From Batillaria attramentaria (taxonomy: Eukaryota > Mollusca > Gastropoda > Batillariidae): 64,000 nt of DNA. Under the pieces are notes generated by a model. The model was not told where the DNA came from. It saw nothing but the letters and a program-made list of their open reading frames with translations, and made no database searches. How positions within the stretch are numbered: position 1 is the first letter of the stretch; each line of letters opens with the position of its first letter. Where the stretch lies: assembly GCA_018292915.2 (NCBI GenBank), contig JACVVK020000325.1, positions 602,001-666,000 of the forward strand. The letters are read 5' to 3'. This document shows, one piece after another, positions 48,202-55,258 of this stretch. Position numbers and translations under genes: made by a program.

Positions 48202-50168
48202 AAAAAATTCTTTCCCTTTTCTTTCTGAAAGGGTCACATCGCTTTCCATTGCCTTCGTCACTTCTCATTACCCATACTGGTTTCCATAGTGCATTTCATT
48301 TGTTTGTTTTCATTCCAGTTAGTTTTCAAGTATAAACAAATGATTATGGTAATTATTTGTTTATGCCCAGATTAGGCTGATTATGATCATTATAATGATA
48401 TTGTCATTACCACGAACCTTTGTTTGTTTTTGTTTACTGTTCACCCCCCCCCCCCCACTTGTTTCTTTTACTTTTCACTATTTTTTGTTTCCTTTGTCAC
48501 TATTTTTGTTTACTTTTTACTATTGTTTTGTTTATATATTACCATTTTTTGTTTACTTTTTGCTCTTTTTTTTGGGGGGGGGGGATACTTTTTCACTATG
48601 GTTTTATTTATTTTTCACTCTTTTTTTGTTTACTTTTCGCTATTTATTTTGTTACTTTTTGTACTATTGTTTCATTGACTTTTCAGATCATGAACACTGT
48701 GAGGGAGAGCGAGGAATACAAGACATTGCTGTCTCGATTTGAAGCAGCCTTCTTGTGGCCAGCGTTCCTGTCGGCCATCTACCCACCATTTCAGCGCCAC
48801 AATTTCTCACAGAAGGCACTCGGGTCAGATCCACAGAGAGAGCGAGATGAGGAACCTGGTGCTGGCAGCTTTCAGATAATGAGATACAAGTAAGTGCGAG
48901 TTTCTAGCTAAAGAGGGTGTTTCAATCCGTATCCTGGGTTACGAACCACAGTTTTTGTCTGCACACTGTCAATGCTGCTAATTGATATTGCCTTTGCAGG
49001 TAACGTGTCAGGGAAGTAAACCCATTCAAGAAATTCTGAAGTCTGATCTGCCTACTGTCCCTTTGGTCAAGGAATTGACTCAGCCTCTCAGCTACAATGC
49101 TAGACACCTCCAGAACAGCTCAAAACGATTTATCAGTAAACAGTTTTAGCCCTGCTCCTGCTGAATTAATTTGCCTTATGCTGAAAAAGCCATAGAGGTA
49201 TTCTGGAATATTCGAAATATTCCAACTATCCAAGCCAATTTTACCAAGTATACGAATTAAGATGTAGGAACCTACAGTCTGTCAATGTAAGCAAAGTACA
49301 GAAGAGAGGAGGCTCAACAGATTCAAATTCAAATTAAAAAATACTTCATTGTCCATTAAATAACAGGTATAAAATGGAAAATGGAAAGCAGGCTTTAGTT
49401 GTGACAACATGTCACACTTCTGCACAAGCAAAGTAAAGAAAGGAAAGATGCTTTAAGAAGAATGTGGAATCCCGGCATGCAGTGTGCAGTGTGTCAAAGT
49501 GGTTGGCACCAGCTGGTCGGGGAGAACTGGAGGGTGTTCGCTAAAACTCCAAACCACCACGGCCACCACTCTCCCCCCCCCCCCCTCCACACGTTCCTCA
49601 CACAAAGAGGGTAAAAGTTTTGGAAATCATTGTTCTGGCCGAACATTTGCCTTTTGCACATTGATGGTTGGTCTTTTTAATGCAAAGTTCACGAACGAGC
49701 TAGAAAGGTCTTGATTTGTACTTGAAGATGTGTTGAAGTCATTTTATTCACTGTGTACTTTGGTGTTTCTGTCTTTCAGGCTTCCATTACTCAAGTCCAA
49801 ACGATTCTACAAGTTTGCCAACAAATCCAGAGAAGAGAAGGCAGCCATTGTGCAGAAACGCAATCAGAAGAGAAGTATGTCGCTGATACACCTTTTTAGT
49901 GTACATGGTAGTACATATACCAACTACTGGTGGTCAACGATTGGTGGCCCTGATGCTTCTTCCGTTTATTTGTTTCCCCCCCCCCTCCCCCACCACTCCT
50001 TGCCCTCCCCACCATCACCGCCCGAACACTGGGATAACAGTGTTAACTGTTAATAATAATAATAATAATATAACATTCTTATATAGCGCAGTATCCCCAG
50101 GAAGTGAGCTCAACGCGCTTTACAATTTCTGACTAAAACTAATAAAATCGATAACTCATACTGTCATC

Positions 50169-50245
<77 letters not shown>

Positions 50246-51182
50246 GCCATTCCACCAGCAACAGGGCTCAGGATGGGTCAAGAACTGTTGAGAAACTAGT
50301 TATAGGATAGTCTGAACAAGAAGGTTCTAGGTTCTAGGTTTTGTGTTTGACAAAGTTTATTTTGGATACAGTCTCATGATGTTGATCAAGATTGACCATT
50401 TTTAGGCTGCTACAAAAACGTCTGTGCTGTAGAACTTGCATGCCGACTTGACACTTGTTCCTACATGTAGTTTTATTTGTCACTGATGTCTCGTGGTCTC
50501 TGATCTCTGTTCCTCAGTTCTGAGGCAGGTTCAGGAGCTGATGGCGGATGAGGACGACCCAAACCCACAGGTCAGCCTCATCTTCAATTCCGACGACGAA
50601 GAGGATGATGGAGGTGCCACCAGAACCAGCAGCAGCAACCATGCAGCTACTAGCAACCACAGCAGCGACACCACCACCAGGATTGACAACAACGACCCAC
50701 AGCCCAGCACCTCCACCGCAGGTCAAGATGAGGAGGCTTCACGCGTGCACAAACCAAAACGCCGGCGCAGACAGCAGAAACCGAAGGACCTCACGCCAGC
50801 CCGCCAGTCAGCTCGGGCTGTCAAGCGCATCCACTACTCCGATAAGCTTCAGGCGAAAAAACCAAAGCAGCCACCCCGAGGTCCGTACCGACGAGAAGTG
50901 GAGGGTCTACCTATCCTGCGACACATGAACAGGCACGCACGGCGTCACATGATCAACGCCATGGTGGAGATGCAAAACAGCAAGGGCAAGAGGCCGCATG
51001 TTGACGCAGACTTAGGTGGGGGAGGAGGGGGGTATGTGTCGGATGATGTAGAAGCGGAAGAGGTGGTGAAGTCGGAGGATAAGTGGGTGTGGGAGTTGCC
51101 TGAAGCTCAGAAGGACAGTCTCCTGCAGCTGGAGATGGACGTCCACCTGGACGCTTCCGATGAACACATGGAGGTTCAGTGA
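27293..51182 (+). CDS. SNAPC4: snRNA-activating protein complex subunit 4 (SNAP190), 25 exons, 1654 residues
   Basis: SNAPC4 is the large DNA-binding subunit of SNAPc, which recognises the proximal sequence element of Pol II and Pol III snRNA promoters. Exons: 27293-27494, 28064-28116, 28250-28453, 29863-29967, 30397-30475, 30820-30901, 31312-31419, 32270-32345, 32697-32861, 33944-34091, 35345-35448, 36196-36290, 37264-37355, 37776-37894, 38266-38410, 38916-39148, 39913-40070, 41461-41561, 42153-42232, 43583-44140, 46257-46464, 47096-47982, 48687-48889, 49780-49874, 50518-51182. Phases join throughout. Residues 1-280: acidic N terminus, helices with NRAYQDIIVEHISRIEL and WAARHKRLL as in SNAP190. 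Residues about 290-545: four and a half Myb repeats. Then basic KKKKPRPMKR and GRPRR, a long Ser/Thr/Gln linker, and a conserved C-terminal domain. Human SNAPC4 is 1469 residues. Donors after exons 10, 15 and 20 (GTCTGT, GTCTTT, GTTCGT) are weak. Confidence 0.93.
27548..27731. repeat. Perfect 92-bp tandem duplication
   Basis: Two adjacent copies starting CCCTTGTCAATTATGTATCA at 27548 and 27640, each ending TACACTAATAGTA, with no difference that I can see. The duplication lies 54 bp into SNAPC4 intron 1, close to the shared promoter. Confidence 0.95.
27925..27971. repeat. (GT)n microsatellite
   Basis: About 23 GT dinucleotides in SNAPC4 intron 1, 92 bp before exon 2. Confidence 0.95.
28250..28453 (+). 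CDS. SNAPC4: SNAPC4 exon 3, N-terminal helical domain
   Basis: The exon encodes SQSVTTDQDEDADQIFREVG through the CLIINRAYQDIIVEHISRIE helix to LAENREAQ. In human SNAP190 the corresponding segment is a C-x-x-x-N-x-x-YQ-x-x-I helix followed by a leucine-rich helix ending in AQNRE. This region precedes the Myb repeats and is reported to contact the SNAP43/SNAP19 subunits (family knowledge). The exon is flanked by CAG and GTAAAA and is in phase 0 at both ends. Confidence 0.85.
28713..29111. mobile_element. Long-TIR MITE with 9-bp target duplication (Mutator-like)
   Basis: The terminal inverted repeat begins GGTCCTACTAATTACC and extends about 100 bp inwards (CTCTTAATACGGGTAGAAC, AACATAGAAATAATAACACA, AAAGAGGCCTT). 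The element is flanked by TGCTTTCAC at 28704-28712 and 29112-29120. A 9-bp duplication with long TIRs suggests Mutator-like elements. It has no coding capacity and lies in SNAPC4 intron 3. Confidence 0.8.
29123..29380. mobile_element. MITE with TATATGTRACCC termini
   Basis: About 28-bp terminal inverted repeats: TATATGTAACCCATTCTCAC..AAAGGG and, reversed, TATATGTGACCCGTCCTCAC..AAAGGG. It starts 3 bp after the duplication of the preceding MITE. A related element is at 46636-46898. It lies in SNAPC4 intron 3. Confidence 0.7.
31772..32184 (+). mobile_element. SINE-B, full-length
   Basis: Complete from GGGGGTGGTCGGTGGTCTAG to the (TTA)n tail, with a local GGCTTCTCC duplication in the body. It lies in SNAPC4 intron 7, sense orientation, and ends 86 bp before exon 8. 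Confidence 0.8.
32270..37894 (+). CDS. SNAPC4: SNAPC4 Myb-repeat block (half repeat Rh plus Ra-Rd), exons 8-14
   Basis: Seven exons encode the DNA-binding region. Rh: VDWMKISNILFGGKRDW. Ra: FSEEETAKLNQLV to NWVYIAQQLGTGRTAFQCMQ. Rb: PWTDEEDAKLVRVV to VSQYMEGRSSTQCYKRF. Rc: YWTEEEDAQLMAAVQLVG to WAKVQELVPGRTREQCRERY. Rd: PWTYEQDRELIRGVEKY to HWVLIAREFCPGRTDNQVL. The half repeat followed by four full repeats is unique to SNAP190; Rc and Rd contact the proximal sequence element. Tryptophan spacing is degenerate in Ra and Rb, as in the human protein. Several introns in the block hold transposon copies: SINEs in introns 7, 8 and 11, a hAT-like MITE in intron 9, and TTAA palindromes in introns 10 and 11. 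Confidence 0.95.
32349..32669 (+). mobile_element. SINE-B, head-less copy abutting SNAPC4 exon 8
   Basis: The copy lacks the tRNA head and starts at GGGGCGAAGAATTTTTC, 4 nt after the exon 8 boundary (32345). The rest of the body to (TTA)n is present, and exon 9 begins 28 bp after it. Almost the whole of intron 8 is therefore SINE. Confidence 0.8.
33053..33245. repeat. AT-rich tandem repeat, about 33-bp unit
   Basis: Six imperfect units of the form GGAATGAGAACTTTCGAAAA then TTAAATTTTCC. Divergence between units is high. It lies in SNAPC4 intron 9, just before the hAT-like MITE. Confidence 0.8.
33397..33876. mobile_element. hAT-like MITE with 7-bp flanking repeat
   Basis: Termini CAGGGATGGATTT and, reversed, CAGGGATCGATTT, flanked by TTACACT on both sides (33390-33396, 33877-33883). 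CAGGG ends and a 7-8-bp duplication fit hAT. On the minus strand a frame contains MSHKNFAKCVICHTNMTSQ, which resembles a transposase zinc-finger start (C-x2-C). It lies in SNAPC4 intron 9, 67 bp upstream of exon 10. Confidence 0.7.
34185..34720 (+). repeat. Dispersed repeat Q, copy 2
   Basis: Contains TCTGAAGCACTTAAAA, ATGCCAAAAT-CACCAAACTG and CACAGACTTCAGTC blocks repeated within the element, then GGGGGAGCATTCCCCTGGAC and a CTTTTTCTCCTTTTGAATCA end. Shared with 3770-3997 and 36525-37232. It is interrupted by the 92-bp palindrome at 34556. Family unknown. Confidence 0.6.
34556..34647. mobile_element. 92-bp perfect palindrome with TTAA ends, copy 1
   Basis: Each 46-bp arm reads TTAACTCTTTGACGACGGAG then CGCAATTTCTGACACACGAT and TTCCTA, followed by its exact reverse complement with no spacer. 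TTAA at both ends suggests a piggyBac-type target duplication. It is inserted into dispersed repeat Q in SNAPC4 intron 10. Confidence 0.9.
34743..34849. repeat. Imperfect hairpin with about 33-bp arms
   Basis: CACCAGTAGGAGCCACTTCA-type left arm to CACTATTGCACA, and right arm TGCACAATAGTGGCTTGAAA to CTCCTGGTG, with a 2-base bulge and one mismatch. The loop of about 40 bp itself contains GGGCC..GGCCC. It lies in SNAPC4 intron 10, about 95 bp after the 92-bp palindrome. Confidence 0.75.
35627..36020 (-). mobile_element. SINE-B, full-length, minus orientation
   Basis: The (AAT)n end is on the left and the tRNA-like head (GGGGCGGTCTGTGGTCTAGT on the minus strand) on the right at 36020. There is a 7-base deletion in the ACCCCCGACAATCGG body segment. 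It lies in SNAPC4 intron 11, 22 bp before the second palindrome. Confidence 0.8.
36043..36134. mobile_element. 92-bp perfect palindrome with TTAA ends, copy 2
   Basis: Identical over all 92 bp to the copy at 34556. Flanking T and A extend the pairing by one base. It lies in SNAPC4 intron 11, 61 bp upstream of exon 12, so the pre-mRNA would contain a 46-bp hairpin near the acceptor. Confidence 0.9.
36525..37232 (+). repeat. Dispersed repeat Q, copy 3 with internal tandem units
   Basis: Three units of about 90 bp (CAAAATGCACCAAATTGCAC then AGATTTTAG and TTTTCCTCCTAAAA) occupy 36590-36850. The terminal block TTTTTCTCCTTTCGGATCAC then GGACCATTACAAGCC is at 37199-37235, separated from the tandem part by unrelated sequence. 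It lies in SNAPC4 intron 12. Confidence 0.55.
40180..40518 (+). repeat. Dispersed repeat R, left part (split by SINE-C)
   Basis: Runs to ACACAGCAGAGTAAAGG, where SINE-C is inserted. The right part resumes at 41018-41160 with the same 15 bp. Blocks GCCAGACACTAAGAGGGAAG, AAGCAGTAAGTCCACTGAC and CTTGAAATGACCCCTTTTCC match the other R copies. It lies in SNAPC4 intron 17. Confidence 0.65.
40519..41017 (+). mobile_element. SINE-C, copy 3, nested in repeat R
   Basis: Full-length, with head GTAGTGTAGTGGTTAGCACT, the GGCACCGCAGGTGCCGTAGT block and a poly-A tail interrupted by C. Flanked by the 15-bp duplication ACAGCAGAGTAAAGG (40504-40518 and 41018-41032). It lies in SNAPC4 intron 17, sense orientation. 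Confidence 0.87.
41726..41947. mobile_element. 222-bp MITE
   Basis: Terminal inverted repeats CAGCGATCGTCAAATG and, reversed, CAGCGATCGTCACATG. Flanks CAGTGT and TAGTGT differ by one base. The interior has a repeated GGTAGC..GGCTACC motif that can pair with itself. It lies in SNAPC4 intron 18. Confidence 0.65.
42547..42851. mobile_element. TTAA-ended MITE, 305 bp
   Basis: Ends TTAACTTTTTGACTGCT and, reversed, TTAACTTTTCGGCAGTCC. Repeated TGGTCGAA motifs occur inside. The TTAA termini match a piggyBac-type target duplication. It lies in SNAPC4 intron 19. Confidence 0.6.
43085..43445 (+). repeat. Dispersed repeat R, copy with consensus CRE
   Basis: Best-preserved plus-oriented copy: CCTGTCAGTCAAAGG, CAGAATTCAGCCAGTTG, GCATAATGAGCACAACACAC, AAGAGGGAAGCACATG and CAATACACAGCAGAGTATAG. 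It contains TGACGTCA at 43325-43332. It ends about 140 bp before SNAPC4 exon 20. Confidence 0.65.
43583..44140 (+). CDS. SNAPC4: SNAPC4 exon 20, basic/acidic linker
   Basis: A 558-bp exon in phase 0. It encodes a leucine-rich helix (LGANPGKLLATARQCFPDLA), an acidic patch (DEEEKEDRGPE), a basic patch (RRSRRARKPKH), a long charged helix, and an amphipathic end (IQQALRESIARQEAFLESS). The donor is placed at 44140 because that keeps phase with exon 46257-46464. The sequence there, GTTCGT, is poor, so the true 3' boundary may differ by a few codons. A minus-oriented SINE-B copy starts about 25 bp downstream. Confidence 0.75.
44165..44562 (-). mobile_element. SINE-B, minus orientation
   Basis: Full copy from the (AAT)n tail at 44165 to the head at 44562, with a deletion of about 20 bp around CAGCTCAGCTATTT. 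It starts about 25 bp after SNAPC4 exon 20. Confidence 0.8.
44824..45064 (-). mobile_element. SINE-B, 3' half, minus orientation
   Basis: Runs from the (AAT)n tail to GAACATTTCCAAAGC, where homology stops abruptly and the LINE fragment region begins. The head is missing. It lies in SNAPC4 intron 20. Confidence 0.75.
45185..45430 (-). mobile_element. LINE C-terminal fragment flanked by a 60-bp direct repeat
   Basis: On the minus strand the reading frame gives a [17 protein letters not shown] end of non-LTR reverse-transcriptase proteins (GKRKRGRP..W motif) followed by a D-G-L-C-S-T-W-like tail. A related plus-strand copy is at 55910-56139. Nearly identical segments of about 60 bp (GCATCGGAGAAAATATTCGT then GACTCTAGCCGGCG) lie on both sides, at 45119-45180 and 45431-45491. 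Confidence 0.65.
45799..46205 (+). mobile_element. SINE-D, full copy
   Basis: Head GGGATTTGGTCGAGTGGTTA, then TCGGATCCTGAGCTGCCTGG and TTCGAATCCTGGTGGGCAGG; body with GTGCACACTAAAAATCC, TCTTTCGAAGAAGAGTAGGC, AAGTAGCGCTTAG and GCAGGCTTTCACTGCTTC; ends in (CCATA)n. The sister copy is at 55259-55668. It lies in SNAPC4 intron 20. Confidence 0.75.
46523..46594. repeat. (GT)n microsatellite
   Basis: A GT run of about 70 bp with two interruptions, 58 bp after SNAPC4 exon 21. Confidence 0.93.
46636..46898. mobile_element. MITE with ATATGTGACC termini
   Basis: Terminal inverted repeats ATATGTGACCGTCCTCGAGAAAAC and, reversed, ATATGTGACCTTCCATGAGAAAAC. The interior is AT-rich without coding potential. 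It is related at the ends to the element at 29123-29380. It lies in SNAPC4 intron 21. Confidence 0.65.
47096..48889 (+). CDS. SNAPC4: SNAPC4 exons 22-23, linker and conserved C-terminal domain
   Basis: Exon 22 (47096-47982) is Ser/Thr/Gly-rich until residue about 1225. From there RISMQSFKLLLLKRLELIRS starts a structured domain that continues in exon 23 (48687-48889) with EYKTLLSRFEAAFLWPAFLS. The last motif matches the RFLAAFTLPALLATL segment near the C terminus of human SNAP190, a region associated with binding of SNAP45 (SNAPC2). The intron between the exons carries poly-C and T-rich simple sequence. Confidence 0.85.
50170..50242. repeat. (AC)n microsatellite
   Basis: About 36 AC dinucleotides in SNAPC4 intron 24, following an ATAATATAACATTCTTATAT-type SINE/LINE tail fragment at 50052-50140. 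Confidence 0.93.
50518..51182 (+). CDS. SNAPC4: SNAPC4 last exon
   Basis: The exon encodes an acidic stretch (MADEDDPNPQVSLIFNSDDE), a Ser/Thr/Asn/His low-complexity region, a basic nuclear-localisation-like block (HKPKRRRRQQKPKD), a basic conserved-looking helix (HMNRHARRHMINAMVEMQN), a glycine run and an acidic end finishing DEHMEVQ. The TGA at 51180-51182 lies inside the first unit of a degenerate tandem repeat that continues downstream. Human SNAP190 also ends in a basic RHTRKRRR-type tail. Confidence 0.85.
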
Positions 51183-51759
51183 CCCCTGAGATTGCTTATA
51201 GAATCCGTTAGTGTCTCCAACTGACATTTGAGCCCTCCTGTCCGACGTTGACTGTTGATGCCTTTTTGCTAAAGCCATGGTTCTTCCAGTGAACCCATGG
51301 AGGTTGAGTGACCACTGAGATTATTTGGAGAACTCATCGGTGTCTCCCAGTGACTGTTGAACTCTTGTCCAATCCTTGTATGTGCACAGTAACAGTTGAT
51401 GACTTCTACCTGAACACTTGCAGGCTTCCCATTATTGCATGGAGGTTGAGTGACTGTGGAGATTGTATGGAGAACCCATCGGTGTCTCCCAGTAACATTC
51501 TGAACCATATTGTCCTCCAGCATATGCACACTGACAGCTGATACTTCCTTTTTGCTAAAATCATGACACTTGAGATCAATGCATTGAGGTTCAGTGAACG
51601 CTGAGACTGCTTGGAGAACATACCGGTGACTGCCGGTGACTTGGATCTTCTTCTTCAACCCTTGTATATGCACAGTGACGGTGGATCGCTTTTGCTCAAA
51701 ACCATGAACAGTTCTGATGAATGTGCGGAATGTTCAGTGACAGATGAGGCTGCGTGGTG
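51183..51759 (+). repeat. Degenerate tandem repeat forming the SNAPC4 3' UTR
   Basis: Units begin with ATGGAGGTTCAGTGA-like sequence at 51168 (spanning the stop codon), 51297, 51439, 51583 and about 51725, a period of about 130-144 bp. Each unit also repeats GAGA..GG(A)GAAC.C, CGGTGTCTCCAGTGAC and GCACAGTGACAGTTGATG blocks. The copies are 60-80 percent alike by eye. Further GTTCACAGTGAC-type units follow the MITE insertion, at 52205-52390. Confidence 0.7.
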
Positions 51760-52173
51760 TTAAAGGTCTGCAATCTCAACAAAAAGCCACAATCAATGTG
51801 TAAACATTTTTTTTTTTTTTAATCCAACTGTGCAAAATGTACAGTCAACTCTGTCACAGTTACAGAGTTTTCAGCATCCCTGAAACCCCTATAAAAGCCA
51901 AAGACAGCCTGATTTCACAGCTCTGTTTGCATTTTGACACTGAGCCAGAAAGATCACAGTGGCTAGACACTGTAGTGATGTCTTGTTCACTGACCAAAAG
52001 CAGTGTGAAGTTGCCACAGATCTATGCTCTGGTTTTATAAGGGTCTCTGAAGCGCTGAAAACTCTGCAACTGTGACAGAGTTGCCTGCATTATGCACCAT
52101 CGCAGGAGTCACAGTTTGAAAAACCAATGTTTGCAGCTTCTTCTTTTTTTTTTTAAAGATTGCAGACCTTTAA
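51760..52173. mobile_element. TTAA-ended MITE, 414 bp
   Basis: Ends TTAAAGGTCTGCAATCT and its exact reverse complement AGATTGCAGACCTTTAA. A second, inner inverted repeat (CAACTCTGTCACAGTTACAG then AGTTTTCAGC and GCTGAAAACTCTGCAACTGT) brackets a core with TTTTGACACTGAG and CACTGACCAAAAG. It shares the core with 63184-63602. It interrupts the tandem repeat downstream of SNAPC4. Confidence 0.8.
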
Positions 52174-52917
52174 CATGGACGATTCAGCCTTATCCAAGGA
52201 TGTTCACAGTGACAGCTGATCCCTTTGTGCTACAACCGTGGATGTTTCACAGTGACCCCTGAGTCCTGTCCAGTGACATCTGAGTCTTGTCCAGCATTAT
52301 GATACTCACCGTGACATGTATTCCTTTTGATGGACCTTTCACAGTGATAACTGAGGCCTTTTGCCCAGTCTTACGAAATTCACAGTGACTCTTGCTAAAT
52401 CCGTTCATGTTTAACAGGGGGAGAGATCGAGAGATCCCCGCCAGAATGCACTAGCTCTCTTCTTTCTATCTGTATGAATGCTACCTTCTGTCAGGGAAAG
52501 GAGGCCTTTGGACCAACGTTAGCATGTTGACAACCCTAACTTAGAATAGGTGGAAAACACTGTACTCCAGAATCAGTTATTGATTTCTTCTGTTATCATC
52601 CTGAACACGTAGGCCTTGCTGCGAAATTTTAGCCAGTACAAAGTGTTTCGTTTTGTTTAGATTTGTTTTGGGTTTGTTTGTTTTGTTAGCGGGTGCTAAT
52701 CATGGCTGATCATGTCATTGTGATCTTTTGAAAATGTAGTTTTGCTGAAAAGAAAGTAACACAATACCTGGTAAGAATTTAGCCAGCATAATATCGTTGC
52801 CAGTCATTGTGAAATCCACGCAAGCGATTTCGCGATGTAAGCTTGTGCACTGATGAACCACTGGACTGAAACAAGCTGACCAGTGTTTGGACTTGTGTCT
52901 GAAATTTTGATTTTTCA
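52174..52917. other. SNAPC4 downstream flank, no gene
   Basis: The first 220 bp continue the CACAGTGAC-type degenerate repeat after the MITE. The remainder is non-repetitive with no coding signal. The first AATAAA that I found on the plus strand after the SNAPC4 stop is at 54090-54095, so the transcript end is unclear. Confidence 0.4.
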
Positions 52918-53009
52918 TTAACTCTTTGACGACGAAGCACAATTTCTAACACACGATTTCCTATAGGAAATCGTGTGTTAGAAATTGTGCTTCGTCGTCA
53001 AAGAGTTAA
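52918..53009. mobile_element. 92-bp perfect palindrome with TTAA ends, copy 3 (variant)
   Basis: Same design as the copies at 34556 and 36043, but arm positions 18, 22 and 31 are A instead of G in the left arm, with matching T for C in the right arm. It remains a perfect palindrome. It is flanked by CA and AAAG, downstream of SNAPC4. Confidence 0.9.
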
Positions 53010-53621
53010 AAAGAAATGACTTTCATGAAAGTGTTTTGCTATGCTCACTCAACGTGGTTGGGTAGTTGAGCGTGTGTGTTTCTTTTCTTCCCGAGAGAGA
53101 GAGAGAGAGAGACTTCTGTTGAGAGATTACAGAAAAAAGTGGGCTAGAACTGTAACTGACCCCACGAAATAACGCTTACTGTAAGCTTAACCTGGAACCA
53201 GGCAACAAACACAAAACACTCCTTTTGTGATGAACTCCGAACATCGGTAGAATATCGTTGAAACATTCATACCCTTATTCTTGGGGACGAAGTTAGATTA
53301 CAGAGTAAAGTTTTCGAGCAACATTGTACAGTACACTGCATGGGAGCAAGGACTTCTTGTTGTTTGCTTGTGTTGTTTTTGTTGTTGACAGTTTTTCAGA
53401 GAGCACATTAAGTTCACTCATGTGTAGGAGGGCTTCAAAACAACAGAAACTTGTTTGTCTTCCCGGTTGAAATGCCAGATGATGTTTGGTTTGTGATTGC
53501 ACACACACATGTATGCGGCCTACATAAAGTTTCAGACCTGGATTTTTTTTTTTTTTTTCCTTTTTTGCCCCCCTCCGCCCCCGCATTGCCCAGTCACAGA
53601 CCTCTTCCCCGTCGTGCGCTC

Positions 53622-53671
<50 letters not shown>

Positions 53672-53964
53672 AATTGTGAAGGATGTCGAAAGTATTGGGA
53701 CAAGCTGGATGCACCGATATGACTTTTCTCTCGCAGATTTCGAAACTTAGAGTAACTGCTCTCTCTCTCTCTCTCTCTCGCTTTTACAAAGGTGGCACAT
53801 GTGTGTGTGTGAATGCGTTTGGGCGTGATGGATGATTTTTGTTTTCACTGTAGTAGATAGTCTCTGCAGCTTTAGCAACGGCAAGTTTGCAAACTGGCGA
53901 ATTTCTGTCAAACCGTTTACCGTTGATAAACAGAGTTTCATTATCATCATCATCATCATCCCTC

Positions 53965-54021
<57 letters not shown>

Positions 54022-54097
54022 CACGATAAGGCATTACTGTGTGTTAACCATAACAAACTCAATCCATTGTTATGGACAAATGTCTAAACAATAAAAC

Positions 54098-54160
<63 letters not shown>

Positions 54161-54296
54161 GGAGGCAACTTACTAATTTTTTGTCATTTTGAGAATGGAC
54201 CTCTCAACAAACGCACATACACACTCGAACAAAAACAAAAACACTGGTCAAACGACCTCCCATTAAAAAACTCTGCAGGAGTACTGTATCGTCCAG

Positions 54297-54956
54297 GGCC
54301 GCGTTTCTTAAGGCGGGCGTTTCGAAACGTTCCGGGGCGCTTTCCTATGAAACCGTTTGCATGCACCTTGCCCGCGGCGTGCAGAAAAAGCGCTCGCGTG
54401 CGCAGTCGGAAGCAAGTTCGCCGCGAACAAAAGGTCACGTGGCCAGTTTCTATGTAAACAAAGATGGCGGCGCCCACCGAAGGCCTCGTTGAAGTGGAAC
54501 TAAGAAATGGCTTAAAATGAATTTGCGGGTGGATGGAGACCTTCTGTCCCAACTTGAGATTGTGCAGAATAGTATACGAAAATAATTTGAGCTAATTGCA
54601 CCGGGCCGTGGTCGCCAGTCATTCAGGGATATGACGTGCGTGTCCGCGGGGAAGGAGTGGTCAAAGTGAGTACGTAATGGTGCCTTACGTCTCCGTTTTG
54701 CATCGAGCAGAACATGCGGTATATCATGCTCCAAGCCAGTAATTATTGCTCCTCAAAAACGTCGTCTTCTGCGCTCGAAAGATGACTGATAGCTGCGAGC
54801 ACTAGAGTTTTCTTCTTCCTTTTCAGCCTTGCCAACAACCGTGTTCGTGATTCCGCCGCCATTTTGAAAGCGCCTTGGTTCTAATTGGCCGTTTCCCAAC
54901 GAGGCAAAGCGACCTCCGCAAGCGCCCGCGAGCGCCTTTGCGTAAGAAACGCGGCC
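54297..54956. mobile_element. Harbinger-like element, 660 bp
   Basis: Terminal inverted repeat GGCCGCGTTTCTTA at both ends with a 3-bp duplication CAG. A plus-strand ATG at 54464 gives MAAPTEGLVEVELRNGLK, stop. A minus-strand ATG at 54862 gives MAAESRTRLLARLKRKKKTL then VLAAISHLSSAEDDVFEEQ, stop. Two short convergent N-terminal pieces mirror the layout of the element at 23725. GC-rich. Confidence 0.65.
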
Positions 54957-55258
54957 CAGATGGACGCACCTGACTTGCCCAGCTGACCTGAGCGAAAGTA
55001 GGTGTTGCACGTGCAAGCGATCGGCTGGCGATGCCCCAAGGTGTTCATGTCACACAACCAGTCAAGGCGGAGGTGTGGGTTTCTCGTATCATTCACATTT
55101 CCCACGGGTTGTCATCAAAATAGGCGCGAGTGTTTCCGGTGATCCTCCCGCTTCAAAATTAGCACAGCCAGGACAGAGTGTTTCCATTTTCAAATTTGAG
55201 TAGCACCAAGTGTTTCCATCAGTTTCAAATTTGAGTAGCACCCATCACGGGAAGAAAG

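Noticed and set aside
48383..48893. Hydrophobic Phe-rich frames (membrane-protein-like)
   Set aside because: They arise from TTT-rich intron sequence; the real exon 48687-48889 uses one frame with SNAPC4 homology.
53447..54090. Possible gene in the TC- and GT-rich region after SNAPC4
   Set aside because: Frames consist of Ser-Leu and Cys-Val repeats from microsatellites.
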